Assembly (NCBI GenBank): GCA_018242365.1
Contig: JAFECB010000014.1
Coordinates: 1 to 64,000 of the forward strand
Direction: 5' to 3'
Source: Pseudomonadota bacterium
GTDB lineage: Bacteria; Pseudomonadota; Gammaproteobacteria; Xanthomonadales; Xanthomonadaceae
Length of the DNA: 64,000 bases
The position numbers and the translations under genes were made by a program. Shown here piece by piece: positions 34,360-43,734 of this stretch (the stretch's first letter is position 1; every line of letters begins with the position of its first letter). The notes under the pieces are model-generated. The model was given only the letters and a program-made list of their open reading frames with translations. It ran no database searches and was not told the DNA's origin.

Positions 34360-35979
34360 TCAAGCGTTCCTGATCAAATCCGCCGCGCGTTCGGCGATCA
34401 TGATCGTCGGCGCATTGGTATTGCCGCTGGGCAGGCTGGGCATCACCGAGGCGTCGATCACCCGCAGGCCGCTGACGCCGTGCACGCGCAGCTGCGGATC
34501 GACCACCGCGCCCGCGTCGCTGCCCATCTTGCAGGTGCCGACCGGGTGGTAGACGGTTTCCGCGCGGCTGCGCACGAAGTCGATGAACTCGGACTCTGTA
34601 CGCGGAGCCTGCGCGGGGAAGATCGAGGTTCCGCGATAGGGATCGAACGCCTTCTGGCCGAAGATCTCCAGCGACAGTTTGGCGCATTCGACCATCACCT
34701 TGAGGTCGAAGCCGTCCGGATCGCCGAGGTAATTGGGGTCGATGATGGGCTTGTCGCTGGCGTGGTTGCTGGCCAGCTGCACGCTGCCGCGGCTGTGCGG
34801 GCGCAGGAAACAGGCGTGCATCGTGTAGCCATCGCCGGGCAGGCGGTGGCGGCCGTGGTCGTCGATCATCGCCGGGATGAAATGCAGCTGGATGTCGGCG
34901 CGCGCGTCGGTGGCCAGTGGCGAACGGTAGAAGCCGGCACCTTCGGCAATATTGCTGGTGCCGGGGCCGCGATGGCCGCGCAGGAAATAGTCGAAGGCGG
35001 TCTTGGCCTCGCTGGCGCGGTCATAGCTGATCGGCTGGGTGCAGTGCTGCAAGGTGGTGACGTCCAGATGGTCTTGCAGGTTCTGGCCCACGCCCGGCGC
35101 ATCGTGGATCACCTCGATGTCGAGTCGGCGCAGCGCATCGGCCGGGCCGATCCCGGACAGCATCAACAATTGCGGGGAATTGATCGCGCCGCCGCACAGC
35201 AGCAGCTCGCGGCTGGCTTCGAAGTGTTCGAGCTGGCCCTTGCGCGAGCACGTCACGCCGCGGGCGCGCGTGCCGTCGAAGGTGAGTTGGTGTGCGGTGA
35301 CACGCGGAAGGATGGTCAGGTTGGGGCGCGGCCTGGCGGGGTTGAGATAGGCCACTGCGGTCGAGCAACGGGCGCCGTCACGCTGGGTGACCTGATAGAG
35401 GCCGACACCTTCCTGCGTGCTGCCGTTGAAATCCGGGTTGAAGGCCAAGCCCGCCTGCTGGCCGGCTTCGATGTAGACCCGGGTGAGCGGGTTGACGTGG
35501 CGCAGATCGGACACCGTCAACGGGCCATCGCTGCCGTGGAAGGCATCACCGCCACGGGTATTGCCCTCGGCCTTCTTGAAGTAGGGCAGGACGTTGTCCC
35601 AGTGCCACCCCTCCGCACCGTTGGCAGCCCATCCGTCGTAGTCTGTGGCCACGCCACGGATGTAGCACATTGCATTGATCGAGCTGGAGCCGCCCAGCAG
35701 CTTGCCGCGCGGGCACCACAGCCTGCGGCCGCCGAGCTGCGGCTGCGGTGTGGTCTCGTAATCCCAGTTGATCGATTTCAGCCCAGCGATCTTGGCGAGG
35801 CCCGCCGGCATGTGCACGAAGGGATGCCAGTCGTGACCGCCGGCTTCCAGCAGCAGGACCTTGACCTTGGGGTCTTCACTGAGGCGGTTGGCGAGCACGC
35901 AGCCGGCCGAGCCGGCGCCGATGATGATGTAGTCGTATGCGCTCGCCAATGCCGTTGCCTGTGCCTCGTGGGTCCGCAT
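34360..35979 (-). CDS. GMC-family FAD-dependent oxidoreductase (choline dehydrogenase-like)
   Basis: The 539-residue flavoenzyme has the FAD-binding motif [16 protein letters not shown] (18-33), the GMC signature [14 protein letters not shown], and the C-terminal active-site blocks [11 protein letters not shown] and [17 protein letters not shown]. It resembles BetA/alkJ-type alcohol dehydrogenases. No bet genes are adjacent, so choline is not supported as the substrate; an aliphatic alcohol is equally likely. It is convergent with cdd (21 bases apart). Confidence 0.9.
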   Translation of the reverse strand: MRTHEAQATALASAYDYIIIGAGSAGCVLANRLSEDPKVKVLLLEAGGHDWHPFVHMPAGLAKIAGLKSINWDYETTPQPQLGGRRLWCPRGKLLGGSSSINAMCYIRGVATDYDGWAANGAEGWHWDNVLPYFKKAEGNTRGGDAFHGSDGPLTVSDLRHVNPLTRVYIEAGQQAGLAFNPDFNGSTQEGVGLYQVTQRDGARCSTAVAYLNPARPRPNLTILPRVTAHQLTFDGTRARGVTCSRKGQLEHFEASRELLLCGGAINSPQLLMLSGIGPADALRRLDIEVIHDAPGVGQNLQDHLDVTTLQHCTQPISYDRASEAKTAFDYFLRGHRGPGTSNIAEGAGFYRSPLATDARADIQLHFIPAMIDDHGRHRLPGDGYTMHACFLRPHSRGSVQLASNHASDKPIIDPNYLGDPDGFDLKVMVECAKLSLEIFGQKAFDPYRGTSIFPAQAPRTESEFIDFVRSRAETVYHPVGTCKMGSDAGAVVDPQLRVHGVSGLRVIDASVMPSLPSGNTNAPTIMIAERAADLIRNA

Positions 35980-36089
35980 CCGAAACTAGGCGCTGCGGTT
36001 AGAGCAAATGCTCGGCTGCGCGTTGGTGCTGGCGCCAGCGGTCGGCTGCGGTTACCGTTGCGCATCGCCGTACCCGCACCGACATCAGG

Positions 36090-37436
36090 ATGAGCCAACC
36101 CGCAGCCGCCAGCGGACGTCTCGAACGCTTCCGCGCCGCGCTGGGCGAATCGCCGCAGCTGCTGTGGTCGTTCCTGTATTTCTTCTGCCTGCTAAGCGGT
36201 TACTACGTTCTGCGGCCGGTGCGCGACGCGATGGGTGCATCCAGTGATGTCGCTGCGGTGTTCCCGCCAGTGCTGATCGGGTTCTTCGCCGAGCGCGGCA
36301 TCCCGCTGAAGGAACTGGTGCTGCAGGTATTGTCCACCTGCACCTTCCTGCTGATCCTGCTCGCGCAGCCGCTGTACGGCGCACTGGTGAGCCGATTCCC
36401 ACGCAGGGTGTTCCTGCCGGCGTTGTTCGGCTTCTTCATCACCTGCCTGCTCGGGTTCTACATCCTGTTCCACAGCGACATCGCCGGGCGCGGGATGGTG
36501 TTCTTCCTGTGGGTGACGGTGTTCAACGTGTTCTCCGTCTCGGTGTTCTGGGCGTTCATGGCCGATGTGTTCAGCAGTACCGACGCGCGCAAGTACTACG
36601 GCTACATCGGTGCGGCCGGCACGATTGGCGCCTTTACCGGGCCGATCATCACCCGCACGCTGGCCGAGCAGGTCGGCCTTGCCAACCTGATGCTGGTCTC
36701 GGCGGGCTTCCTCGCCCTGTGCATGCTGTGCATCCTGCGCCTGCGTCGCTGGGCGGTTCTGCGCGAGGTCAAATCGGGCCGTGACAATGAAAGCGCGATG
36801 GGCGGCGACATCCTCGCCGGGCTCAAGCTGATCGCGAAGGAGCCGCTGCTGCGCTGGCTGGCGGTAATGGTGTTCCTCGGCGTGGGCGTGGGCCAGTTGC
36901 TCTACAACCAGCAGGCGGAGATCGCGCGCACCGCGTTCTCGACGGCCGAGGCACGCACCGCCTATTACGCTGGCATAGACATTGCGGTGAACGTGCTGAC
37001 TTTGGTTGTGCAGTTGCTGTTCACCCGGGCCCTGCTCTCGCGGTACGGCCTGCTGCCGGTGCTGATGGTCCCGATGGTGGTGCTGTTGCTCGGCTTCGCC
37101 GTGTTGACCGCCTCGCCGTTGCCGATTGTCGTTGGCATCGTGCAGGTGGTGACCCGCTCCAACGAGTTCTCGCTGCTGAAGCCCGGCCGTGAAACCATCT
37201 ACACCCGGGTGGACAGGCAATGGCGCTACAAGGCGGGGGCGGCGATCGACACGGCGTTCTATCGCGGCGGTGAAATCAGCTTCTCGTGGATCTACAAGGC
37301 GCTGTCGATGTTCGGCGCGCACGTGGTCTTCGGGGTTGGCCTGATCGTGGCCGGGTTGATGACCACCAGCGTCTGGCGCTTGCTGCGCGAAGAGAGGAAG
37401 CTGCCGGAAGAACCCATGCAACGGGAGCCGGGATGA
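36090..37436 (+). CDS. MFS-type ATP/ADP-carrier-like (NTT) transporter
   Basis: The 448-residue protein has about twelve transmembrane helices. LLWSFLYFFCLLSGYYVLRPVRDAMG near the N-terminus and FSVSVFWAFMADVFSSTDARKYYGYIGAAGTIGAFTGPI are typical of the NTP/NDP-exchanger-like branch found in many free-living Proteobacteria. The true plastid/rickettsial carriers swap ATP for ADP; the substrate of free-living relatives is not established. It overlaps the DUF1304 gene. Confidence 0.78.
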   Translation: MSQPAAASGRLERFRAALGESPQLLWSFLYFFCLLSGYYVLRPVRDAMGASSDVAAVFPPVLIGFFAERGIPLKELVLQVLSTCTFLLILLAQPLYGALVSRFPRRVFLPALFGFFITCLLGFYILFHSDIAGRGMVFFLWVTVFNVFSVSVFWAFMADVFSSTDARKYYGYIGAAGTIGAFTGPIITRTLAEQVGLANLMLVSAGFLALCMLCILRLRRWAVLREVKSGRDNESAMGGDILAGLKLIAKEPLLRWLAVMVFLGVGVGQLLYNQQAEIARTAFSTAEARTAYYAGIDIAVNVLTLVVQLLFTRALLSRYGLLPVLMVPMVVLLLGFAVLTASPLPIVVGIVQVVTRSNEFSLLKPGRETIYTRVDRQWRYKAGAAIDTAFYRGGEISFSWIYKALSMFGAHVVFGVGLIVAGLMTTSVWRLLREERKLPEEPMQREPG

Positions 37437-37786
37437 TGTCGATGCTCGCACAGGCACTGATCGCCGTGGTTGCGCTGCTGCACCTGTTTTTCCTGGTGCT
37501 GGAAATGTTCCTGTGGACAAAGCCGCTGGGCTTGAAGGTCTTCCGCAACACGCCGGAGAAGGCCGAGATCAGCCGCGTGCTGGCGGCCAATCAGGGCCTT
37601 TACAACGGCTTCCTTGCTGCGGGCCTGGGGTACGGATTGGCGACCGGTTCGCGCGAATTCGCGCTGTTCTTCCTCGGCTGCGTGGTGATCGCGGCGCTGT
37701 ACGGTGCGTGGAGCGTCAACAAGCGGATCTTCTTCGTCCAAGGCGTGCCGGCACTGGCCGCACTGGCGGCCTTGCTGTGGGCATGA
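37433..37786 (+). CDS. DUF1304 family small membrane protein
   Basis: The 117-residue protein has four hydrophobic segments. The conserved LHLFFLVLEMFLW and ANQGLYNGFLAAGL stretches place it in the DUF1304 family, which has no known function. It starts at ATGATG overlapping the upstream stop, so it is coupled to the NTT-like transporter. A second possible ATG lies three bases later. Confidence 0.85.
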   Translation: MMSMLAQALIAVVALLHLFFLVLEMFLWTKPLGLKVFRNTPEKAEISRVLAANQGLYNGFLAAGLGYGLATGSREFALFFLGCVVIAALYGAWSVNKRIFFVQGVPALAALAALLWA

Positions 37787-38251
37787 TCAGCGCCTCGGCG
37801 TGATCCACATGGCAATGCTGGCGCGGAACACCGCTTCACCCGCCACGTTCTCCACCACCACGTCGAACGGCAGGTCGTAGCCGTCCTCCGACTCGCGTGG
37901 CGGAAACGCCGGGGTGGCGGTGGCGCGCATCGTGCCCGCGGCCTTCTTCAGGTATTCCACGGTCATGCCCTTGGGGATCCAGCGCATCGAGGGCGGAATG
38001 CTGACGTCGCAGGTCAAGCCACTGGCGAATTCGGCCAGATTGCACAGCGCGATCGCGTGGACGGTGCCGATATGGTTGGTGACCGCGCGCCGATGGCGCA
38101 GGGTGGCGATGCCGCGTCCCGGCTCCAGCAGCACGATCCGCGGCGCGATCCCCGAAAAGTACGGCGCCTTCAGGCACACCAGCCGCGAGAACAGCCAGCG
38201 CCCCGCCGGCCAGCCGGACAGGCGCTGGTACAGGGCAAGCACCGTCGGCAT
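37787..38251 (-). CDS. Hotdog-fold DUF4442 protein
   Basis: The 154-residue protein resembles DUF4442 (PaaI-like hotdog) proteins, with the NHIGTVHAIALCNLAEFASG motif on the central helix and a HRRAVTNH segment before it. Such folds bind acyl-CoA or act as thioesterases. It sits three bases after fadE on the same strand, consistent with a role in fatty-acid breakdown. It abuts the DUF1304 gene convergently with no gap. Confidence 0.8.
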   Translation of the reverse strand: MPTVLALYQRLSGWPAGRWLFSRLVCLKAPYFSGIAPRIVLLEPGRGIATLRHRRAVTNHIGTVHAIALCNLAEFASGLTCDVSIPPSMRWIPKGMTVEYLKKAAGTMRATATPAFPPRESEDGYDLPFDVVVENVAGEAVFRASIAMWITPRR

Positions 38252-38254
38252 GGT

Positions 38255-40741
38255 TCAGGCGACCGCGCGCTGTTCGCTGCGGGAATGCAGGTCGTAATAG
38301 CCCGCCGAGCGCAGTTCGTGCGGGTCGAAATCATCAACCGTGATGGTATCCAGGGTCAGCGTGCGCAATTCTTCCAGTTGCTGGCGCTCATCCGCCGTGA
38401 TCCAGCCCTCGCGCACGCCTTCATCGAGCTGGGAAGCAAAATCCAGCGCCTCGATGTCCTTGGTCTTGAGCGCCTTGAGGAACTTGCGCTCCACCGGCTC
38501 GGCGGCGATGGCCTTCTCCAGATAGCTGTTGATGCGGCCGCCCGGGTTGTGTGCGCCGGGGGTGAGGAAGACGCCCTGCGCCAGCCGCTCGCGGGCTTCG
38601 TTGGGATTCATCAAGAGGCTGGCCACACGCCGGCACAAGCGGTCGCCCGGCGCCACCGCGCGGCGGCCAAACGGGAACACCAGCGGCCACAGCAGCCAGC
38701 CCAGTGGCTTGATCGGGAAGTTGCGCAGCGCCTGCGACAACGCCAATTCGATTTCATACGCGCTGTTGTGGAAGGCCCAGGCCAGCAGCGGCTTGTCGGC
38801 TTCCGGGCAGCCCTCATCGTGGTGGCGCTTGAGCACCGCGCCCATCATGTACAAATGGCTGAGCACGTCGCCGAGCCGGCCCGACAGCGATTCCTTGAAC
38901 TTCAATCGCCCGCCCAGCGCGCCCAGCGATACATCGGTCAGCAGGGCGAGGTTTGCTGCATAGCGATTGAGCTTGCGGAAGAACTTGCGGGTGTAGTCAT
39001 CGCCGGCCACCGCTTGCAGGCGCGATCCGGTCAGGCCGAACCACAGCGAGCGCACCGCATTGGAAATCGCGCCGCCGATGTGCGGGTAGATCGCCGCGTC
39101 CAGCGCGTCCAGTCCGGCTTTGGCGTCGGGATCCTGCGCCGCCCGCATTTCCTTGAGGATGTACGGATGGCAGAGGATCGAGCCTTGGCCGAAGATCAGC
39201 AGGCTGCGGGTCATGATGTTGGCACCTTCGACCGTAATTGCTATTGGCGCGGCCTGCCAGGAGCGTCCGGCGAAGTTGTGCGGGCCCAGGATAATGCCCT
39301 TGCCGCCGATCACGTCCATCGTGTCCTTGGCGATGTCACGCGCCGCCGTGGTGCAGTGGTATTTGGCAATGGCGGAGGGCACCGACGGCACATCGCCGCG
39401 ATCCACCGCCGCGGCGGTGGCCTGCGACAGCGCGCTGATCGCATAGGCCTTGCCGCCGATCCGCGCCAGCGCTTCTTCGACGCCCTCGAAGCGGCCCACC
39501 GACAGCCCGAACTGCTTGCGGATGCGCGCATAGGCACCCGTCACCACCGCCCCCGACTTGGCACCGCCGCTGGCGGTGGAGGGCAGGGTGATCGAACGCC
39601 CGACCGCGAGGCATTCGTTGAGCATGTTCCAGCCCTTGCCGGCCATGTCGAGGCCGCCGATCAGCTGGCTCAGCGGAATGAAGACTTCCTTGCCGTGGAT
39701 CGGGCCGTTCTGGAACGGCGAGTTCAGCGGGAAATGACGACGGCCGACTTCGACCCCCGGCGTCTCGGCTGGCAGCAGGGCGAGGGTGATCCCGATGTCG
39801 CGGGTGTCGCCCAGCAAGCCATCCGGGTCGTACATGCGGAACGCCAGCCCAATCAGGCTCGCGACCGGGGCGAGGGTGATGTAGCGCTTGTCGAAGGTGA
39901 GCTTCAGGCCCAGCACGTTGGCGCCGTTCCACTGGCCCTTGCAGACGATGCCGAAATCGGGAATCGAGGTGGCATCGGAACCGGCGAACGGGCCGGTCAG
40001 GCCGAAGCAGGGCACGTCCTGGCCGCAGGCGAGCCGCGGCAGGTAATAGTCCTTCTGTTCTTTCGTGCCGTAACGATGGATCAGCTCGCCCGGGCCCAGC
40101 GAATTGGGCACGCCGACGGTGGCGCTGGCCACCGAACTGATCGAGGCGACCTTCTGGATCACCTTGTGATGGGCCAGCGCGGAGAAGCCCAGCCCGCCGT
40201 ATTCCTTCGGAATGATCATCCCGAAGAAACGCTGCTTTTTCATGTAGTCCCAGACCTCGGGCGAGAGGTCGGCGCGGACGTGGGTGATGTCCCAGTCGTC
40301 GATCATCGTGCACAGGGTTTCGACCGGGCCATCGAGGAAGGCCTGCTCTTCGGCGGACAGCTGTGGCTTGGGATGGGCCAGCAGCTTGCGCCAGTCGGGC
40401 TTGCCGGAGAACAGATCGCCCTCGAAGCCGACCGAGCCGGTCTCCAGCGCGATCTTCTCGGTCTGCGACAGCGGCGGCAGCGCCTTGCGCAGGAATTTCA
40501 GCGCCGGGGCGGAGAGCAGCGGCTTGCGGATGGCCGGGATCAGCAGGGGCATGGCGACCAAGGTCACGCAACCGGCCACGAATCCGATGACCAGATGGTT
40601 GGCACCCAGTAGCCAGCACCCGACCAGCAGGGTGGCGGTCAGTGCGACCCAGAGGGCGAGACGCAGGCGGTGGTAGGCGGAAAAGGCCGAGGCCAAAAGA
40701 ACCGCGAGGATCGGCAGGGAAACGCTCAAGAACGGGCTCAT
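38255..40741 (-). CDS. fadE: Acyl-CoA dehydrogenase, FadE type
   Basis: The 828-residue protein is the long FadE form (E. coli FadE is 814 residues). It has N-terminal membrane helices (about 5-25 and 28-70), a linker, the flavin-binding acyl-CoA dehydrogenase core (EYGGLGFSALAHH, CFGLTGPFAGSD) and a long C-terminal extension (about 550-828). It performs the first step of beta-oxidation. A TetR regulator is divergent with 169 bases between, likely its repressor. The downstream hotdog gene probably shares its transcript. Confidence 0.95.
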   Translation of the reverse strand: MSPFLSVSLPILAVLLASAFSAYHRLRLALWVALTATLLVGCWLLGANHLVIGFVAGCVTLVAMPLLIPAIRKPLLSAPALKFLRKALPPLSQTEKIALETGSVGFEGDLFSGKPDWRKLLAHPKPQLSAEEQAFLDGPVETLCTMIDDWDITHVRADLSPEVWDYMKKQRFFGMIIPKEYGGLGFSALAHHKVIQKVASISSVASATVGVPNSLGPGELIHRYGTKEQKDYYLPRLACGQDVPCFGLTGPFAGSDATSIPDFGIVCKGQWNGANVLGLKLTFDKRYITLAPVASLIGLAFRMYDPDGLLGDTRDIGITLALLPAETPGVEVGRRHFPLNSPFQNGPIHGKEVFIPLSQLIGGLDMAGKGWNMLNECLAVGRSITLPSTASGGAKSGAVVTGAYARIRKQFGLSVGRFEGVEEALARIGGKAYAISALSQATAAAVDRGDVPSVPSAIAKYHCTTAARDIAKDTMDVIGGKGIILGPHNFAGRSWQAAPIAITVEGANIMTRSLLIFGQGSILCHPYILKEMRAAQDPDAKAGLDALDAAIYPHIGGAISNAVRSLWFGLTGSRLQAVAGDDYTRKFFRKLNRYAANLALLTDVSLGALGGRLKFKESLSGRLGDVLSHLYMMGAVLKRHHDEGCPEADKPLLAWAFHNSAYEIELALSQALRNFPIKPLGWLLWPLVFPFGRRAVAPGDRLCRRVASLLMNPNEARERLAQGVFLTPGAHNPGGRINSYLEKAIAAEPVERKFLKALKTKDIEALDFASQLDEGVREGWITADERQQLEELRTLTLDTITVDDFDPHELRSAGYYDLHSRSEQRAVA

Positions 40742-40805
40742 GTCGTGGCTCCGGGATGGCGGCGGGCCGCGGGGCTGCGTTGCGTGTCGCCGCCCCCGCC
40801 ACTAC

Positions 40806-40821
40806 CATACTTTGAAGTATG
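40806..40821. promoter_or_regulatory. Candidate TetR operator in the fadE-tetR gap
   Basis: CATACTT-TG-AAGTATG is a perfect 7-bp inverted repeat. CATAC and GTATG half-sites recur further right (around 40871-40875 and 40892-40896). This fits a TetR dimer controlling both divergent genes. The site is A/T-rich against a GC-rich background. Confidence 0.6.
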
Positions 40822-40910
40822 TGATTCCAGTGCAAACTTCTATCGCACTCGAATCGAGCAAACGCTCAGACATACTATCCGGCGCACAACCGTATGGATC
40901 CGACACCGCG

Positions 40911-41486
40911 ATGACCGAGACCGCACTCCGCACCCCGCGCTTGAACGTGGACGACTGGACCCGGGAAGCCCTCGACCAGATCGCCGAGGCGGGTGTGTCC
41001 GCGGTGGCGGTGGAGCCGCTGGCGCGTCGGCTCGGGGTGACCAAGGGCAGCTTCTACTGGCACTTTCCTTCGCGCGATGCGCTGCTGCAGGCGGCGCTGG
41101 AGCGCTGGGAACGCGATGAGCAGGCGGCCTACGGCGCGCTGGAATCGATCGGCAACGCCGCCGAGCGCCTGCGCACCCTGTTCAACCTGATCAGCTTCCA
41201 CACCAAGACCCACGTCATCTATTCCGAACTGCTCAAGGCGGCCGAACACCCGGCGATCCGCGCCGTGCTCGACAACGTGCTGGAGCGGCGGGTCGGTTTC
41301 CTGTTCGCCTCGTTCCGCCAGGCCGGCTTGAACGAGCGTGATGCACTGCGGCGGGCGCGGATGACCTACGCGGTGTACGTTGGCTTCCTGCAGCTGGAGT
41401 TGCCCAAGTTCCGCCAGCGCGAACAGAGCGAAGATTTTGCCGCCTACATCGACCACATCATGGCGACGCTGATTCCGCGCAGTTGA
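40911..41486 (+). CDS. TetR/AcrR family regulator
   Basis: The 191-residue repressor has an N-terminal helix-turn-helix (about 14-60; VEPLARRLGVTKGSFYWHFPSRDALLQAAL) and a helical ligand domain. It is divergent from fadE and 65 bases upstream of pckG on the same strand, so it may couple fatty-acid breakdown to gluconeogenesis; an acyl-CoA ligand is a reasonable guess but not shown. The ATG at 40911 was chosen because the longer frame would contain the operator. Confidence 0.92.
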   Translation: MTETALRTPRLNVDDWTREALDQIAEAGVSAVAVEPLARRLGVTKGSFYWHFPSRDALLQAALERWERDEQAAYGALESIGNAAERLRTLFNLISFHTKTHVIYSELLKAAEHPAIRAVLDNVLERRVGFLFASFRQAGLNERDALRRARMTYAVYVGFLQLELPKFRQREQSEDFAAYIDHIMATLIPRS

Positions 41487-41551
41487 ACCGCTTGCGCGTC
41501 GCGTCCAATTCGAATCCACATCCAGCGCCCGTCCGGGCGGAGGCAAGAAGC

Positions 41552-43378
41552 ATGTCCGTTGTATCCGAGTCCAAACCGACCGTCACCGGTACGCCAGCCA
41601 CGCTCGCAGCGTTGCGCGATTGGGTGGCGGAGGTCGCCGCGCTGACCCGTCCCGACACCATCCACTGGTGCGACGGCAGCGACGCGGAGAGCGCGGTACT
41701 CGATGCGCAGATGCAAGCCGATGGAACCCTCATTCCGCTCAATCCCGACACCCATCCGAATTGCCGATTGCATCGTTCGAATCCCGAGGACGTGGCGCGG
41801 GTCGAACACCTGACCTTCATCTGCACGCCCGAGCGCGACGATGCCGGCCCCAACAACCACTGGATGGCACCAGGCGAAGCACACGCGAAGATCGATGCAC
41901 TGTTCGAAGGCTGCATGGTCGGGCGCACGCTGTACGTGATTCCCTATTGCATGGGCCCGATCGATTCGCCGCTGGCGCGTTGCGGGGTGGAGATCACCGA
42001 TTCGCCCTACGTCGTTGCGAACATGCGGATCATGACCCGGATGGGCGCACCGGCGCTGGCGCGGATCGAGCGCGAAGGCGCCGAGCGAGCCGCGCGCGGC
42101 GAGCGGACAAGCACGTTCGTGAAAGGCCTGCACTCGACTGGCGAACTGGATCCGAACCGCCGCTTCATCATGCATTTCCCCGAGGAGTTGACGATCAAGT
42201 CCTACGGCTCGGGCTACGGCGGCAACGCCCTGCTCGGCAAGAAGTGTCACGCCCTGCGCATCGCCTCGTATCAAGCGCGCAGCGAAGGCTGGCTGGCCGA
42301 ACACATGCTGATCCTCGGCGTCGAGAATCCGCAAGGCGTCACCCGTTACATCGCTGCCGCGTTCCCGTCGGCCTGCGGCAAGACCAATCTCGCCATGCTG
42401 ATCCCGCCCGAAGGTTACTTGCAGGCTGGATGGAAGATCTGGACCGTGGGTGATGACATCTGCTGGATGCGGCCTGGCGACGATGGCCAGCTGTATGCGA
42501 TCAATCCCGAGGCCGGCTTCTTTGGCGTCGCGCCCGGCACCTCGAAGAAGTCGAACCCCAACGCACTGGCGACGATCCAGTCCAACACCCTCTTCACCAA
42601 TGTCGGCGTGACCGCCGACAACCAGCCATGGTGGGAAGGCATCGACAACGGCCAGACGCCGGTGACCGACTGGCAGGGCCAGCCGTATGACGCAAACGTG
42701 CGCCCGGCCGCGCATCCCAACTCGCGCTTCACCGTCAGCGCGCGCCAGTGTCCGAGCTATTCGCCGATGACCGAAGACCCGAGGGGCGTACCGATCAGCG
42801 CAATTGTCTTCGGTGGCCGTCGCGCCTCGCTGGTGCCGTTGGTGTTCGAAGCGAGGGACTGGACGCACGGCGTGCTGGTCGGCGCGTCGATGGGCTCGGA
42901 AACCACTGCGGCGGCCACCGGCGCGGTCGGCGTACTACGCCGCGATCCGATGGCGATGAAGCCGTTCTGCGGCTACAACTTCGCCGACTACTTCGGCCAC
43001 TGGCTGTCCTTCGACAAGCCCGGCGCGCAGCTGCCCAAAGTCTTCCACGTCAACTGGTTCCGCAAGGGTAGCGACGGCAAGTTCCTGTGGCCCGGCTTCG
43101 GCGACAACCTGCGCGTGCTGGAGTGGATGCTGGCGCGTGTGGAAGGCAAGGCAGGGGCGGTCGAAACCCCGATCGGCCTGTTGCCGGTTGAAGCGGAGAT
43201 GGACCTGGCCGGCATCACCCTGTCGGAGGAGGCCCGCAGCAAACTGCTGGGCTTCGACCGCGCCGGCTGGCAGGCCGAATTCGCCGGCATCGGCGAGTAT
43301 CTGGCCAGCTACGGCGAGCGCTTGCCGCCGGCGCTCGCCGCCGAACAGCAGCAGATCGCGGCAGAGCTGGGGGGCTGA
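41552..43378 (+). CDS. pckG: Phosphoenolpyruvate carboxykinase (GTP)
   Basis: The 608-residue GTP-type PEPCK turns oxaloacetate into PEP for gluconeogenesis. The kinase-1a loop [13 protein letters not shown] (271-283) with catalytic cysteine C275, the substrate loop [21 protein letters not shown], and [14 protein letters not shown] for guanine binding are all present. The GGAGG ribosome-binding site lies before ATG 41552. GTP-PEPCK is usual in Xanthomonadaceae. The neighbourhood (fadE, TetR) suggests growth on fatty acids. Confidence 0.97.
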   Translation: MSVVSESKPTVTGTPATLAALRDWVAEVAALTRPDTIHWCDGSDAESAVLDAQMQADGTLIPLNPDTHPNCRLHRSNPEDVARVEHLTFICTPERDDAGPNNHWMAPGEAHAKIDALFEGCMVGRTLYVIPYCMGPIDSPLARCGVEITDSPYVVANMRIMTRMGAPALARIEREGAERAARGERTSTFVKGLHSTGELDPNRRFIMHFPEELTIKSYGSGYGGNALLGKKCHALRIASYQARSEGWLAEHMLILGVENPQGVTRYIAAAFPSACGKTNLAMLIPPEGYLQAGWKIWTVGDDICWMRPGDDGQLYAINPEAGFFGVAPGTSKKSNPNALATIQSNTLFTNVGVTADNQPWWEGIDNGQTPVTDWQGQPYDANVRPAAHPNSRFTVSARQCPSYSPMTEDPRGVPISAIVFGGRRASLVPLVFEARDWTHGVLVGASMGSETTAAATGAVGVLRRDPMAMKPFCGYNFADYFGHWLSFDKPGAQLPKVFHVNWFRKGSDGKFLWPGFGDNLRVLEWMLARVEGKAGAVETPIGLLPVEAEMDLAGITLSEEARSKLLGFDRAGWQAEFAGIGEYLASYGERLPPALAAEQQQIAAELGG

Positions 43379-43392
43379 GGCCGTCACCATTT

Positions 43393-43508
43393 GGTCGCGC
43401 CTCTTCGATGCGCTCCTACAGGGACGAACTGTAGGAGCGCACCGTCAGGGGCGCGACAGGCCCCAGCGAAGCACCCCCCGCAGGAGCGCACCGCAGGGGC
43501 GCGACAGG
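43393..43508. repeat. GTAGGAGC-type repeat cluster (family B), three modules
   Basis: One module is inverted (GGTCGCGCCTCTTCGATGCG then CTCCTAC, 43393-43419). Two are direct: GTAGGAGCGCACCGTCAGGG from 43431 and GCAGGAGCGCACCGCAGGGG from 43480, each followed by CGCGACAGG. The first two form a hairpin. The cluster lies in the 356-base gap after pckG, and the remainder of that gap is the TonB-receptor promoter and leader. Confidence 0.85.
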
Positions 43509-43627
43509 CCGCAGCAACGGTCGAGGCACCACCGAAACCCGCAAACCCTGCTGGCGCGATGTGCGACGCGCAGCACATGAGCCCAACCTGAATACGCAAA
43601 GAAAATTGTGAATACGCCCTGAGGGGC

Positions 43628-43657
43628 TTGTTAAAGAAATGTTGTCTGGTCTATAGT
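43628..43657 (+). promoter_or_regulatory. Sigma-70 promoter of the Oar-like receptor
   Basis: TTGTTA (43628-43633), an 18-base spacer and TATAGT (43652-43657), about 78 bases before the start. The bases around the -35 (TTGTTAAAGAA) match the promoter at 49644-49672. Confidence 0.6.
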
Positions 43658-43734
43658 CGGCATGTCAGGCCGTCTCAGGTCGGGCGTACTGGTACACCTT
43701 TTCTAGTCAATCCGTCCCTATGGGGGTTACAAAA

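Noticed and set aside
34360..35979. Choline dehydrogenase (betA) as a firm name
   Set aside because: GMC motifs are clear but no choline or betaine genes are adjacent, so the substrate is left open.
38057..40612. 851-residue open frame antisense to fadE
   Set aside because: Same reason: it has no domain and the opposite strand is an intact FadE.
43393..43508. CRISPR-like repeats
   Set aside because: Modules differ in orientation, are only three, and spacers are irregular; they belong to the GTAGGAGC palindrome family found elsewhere.
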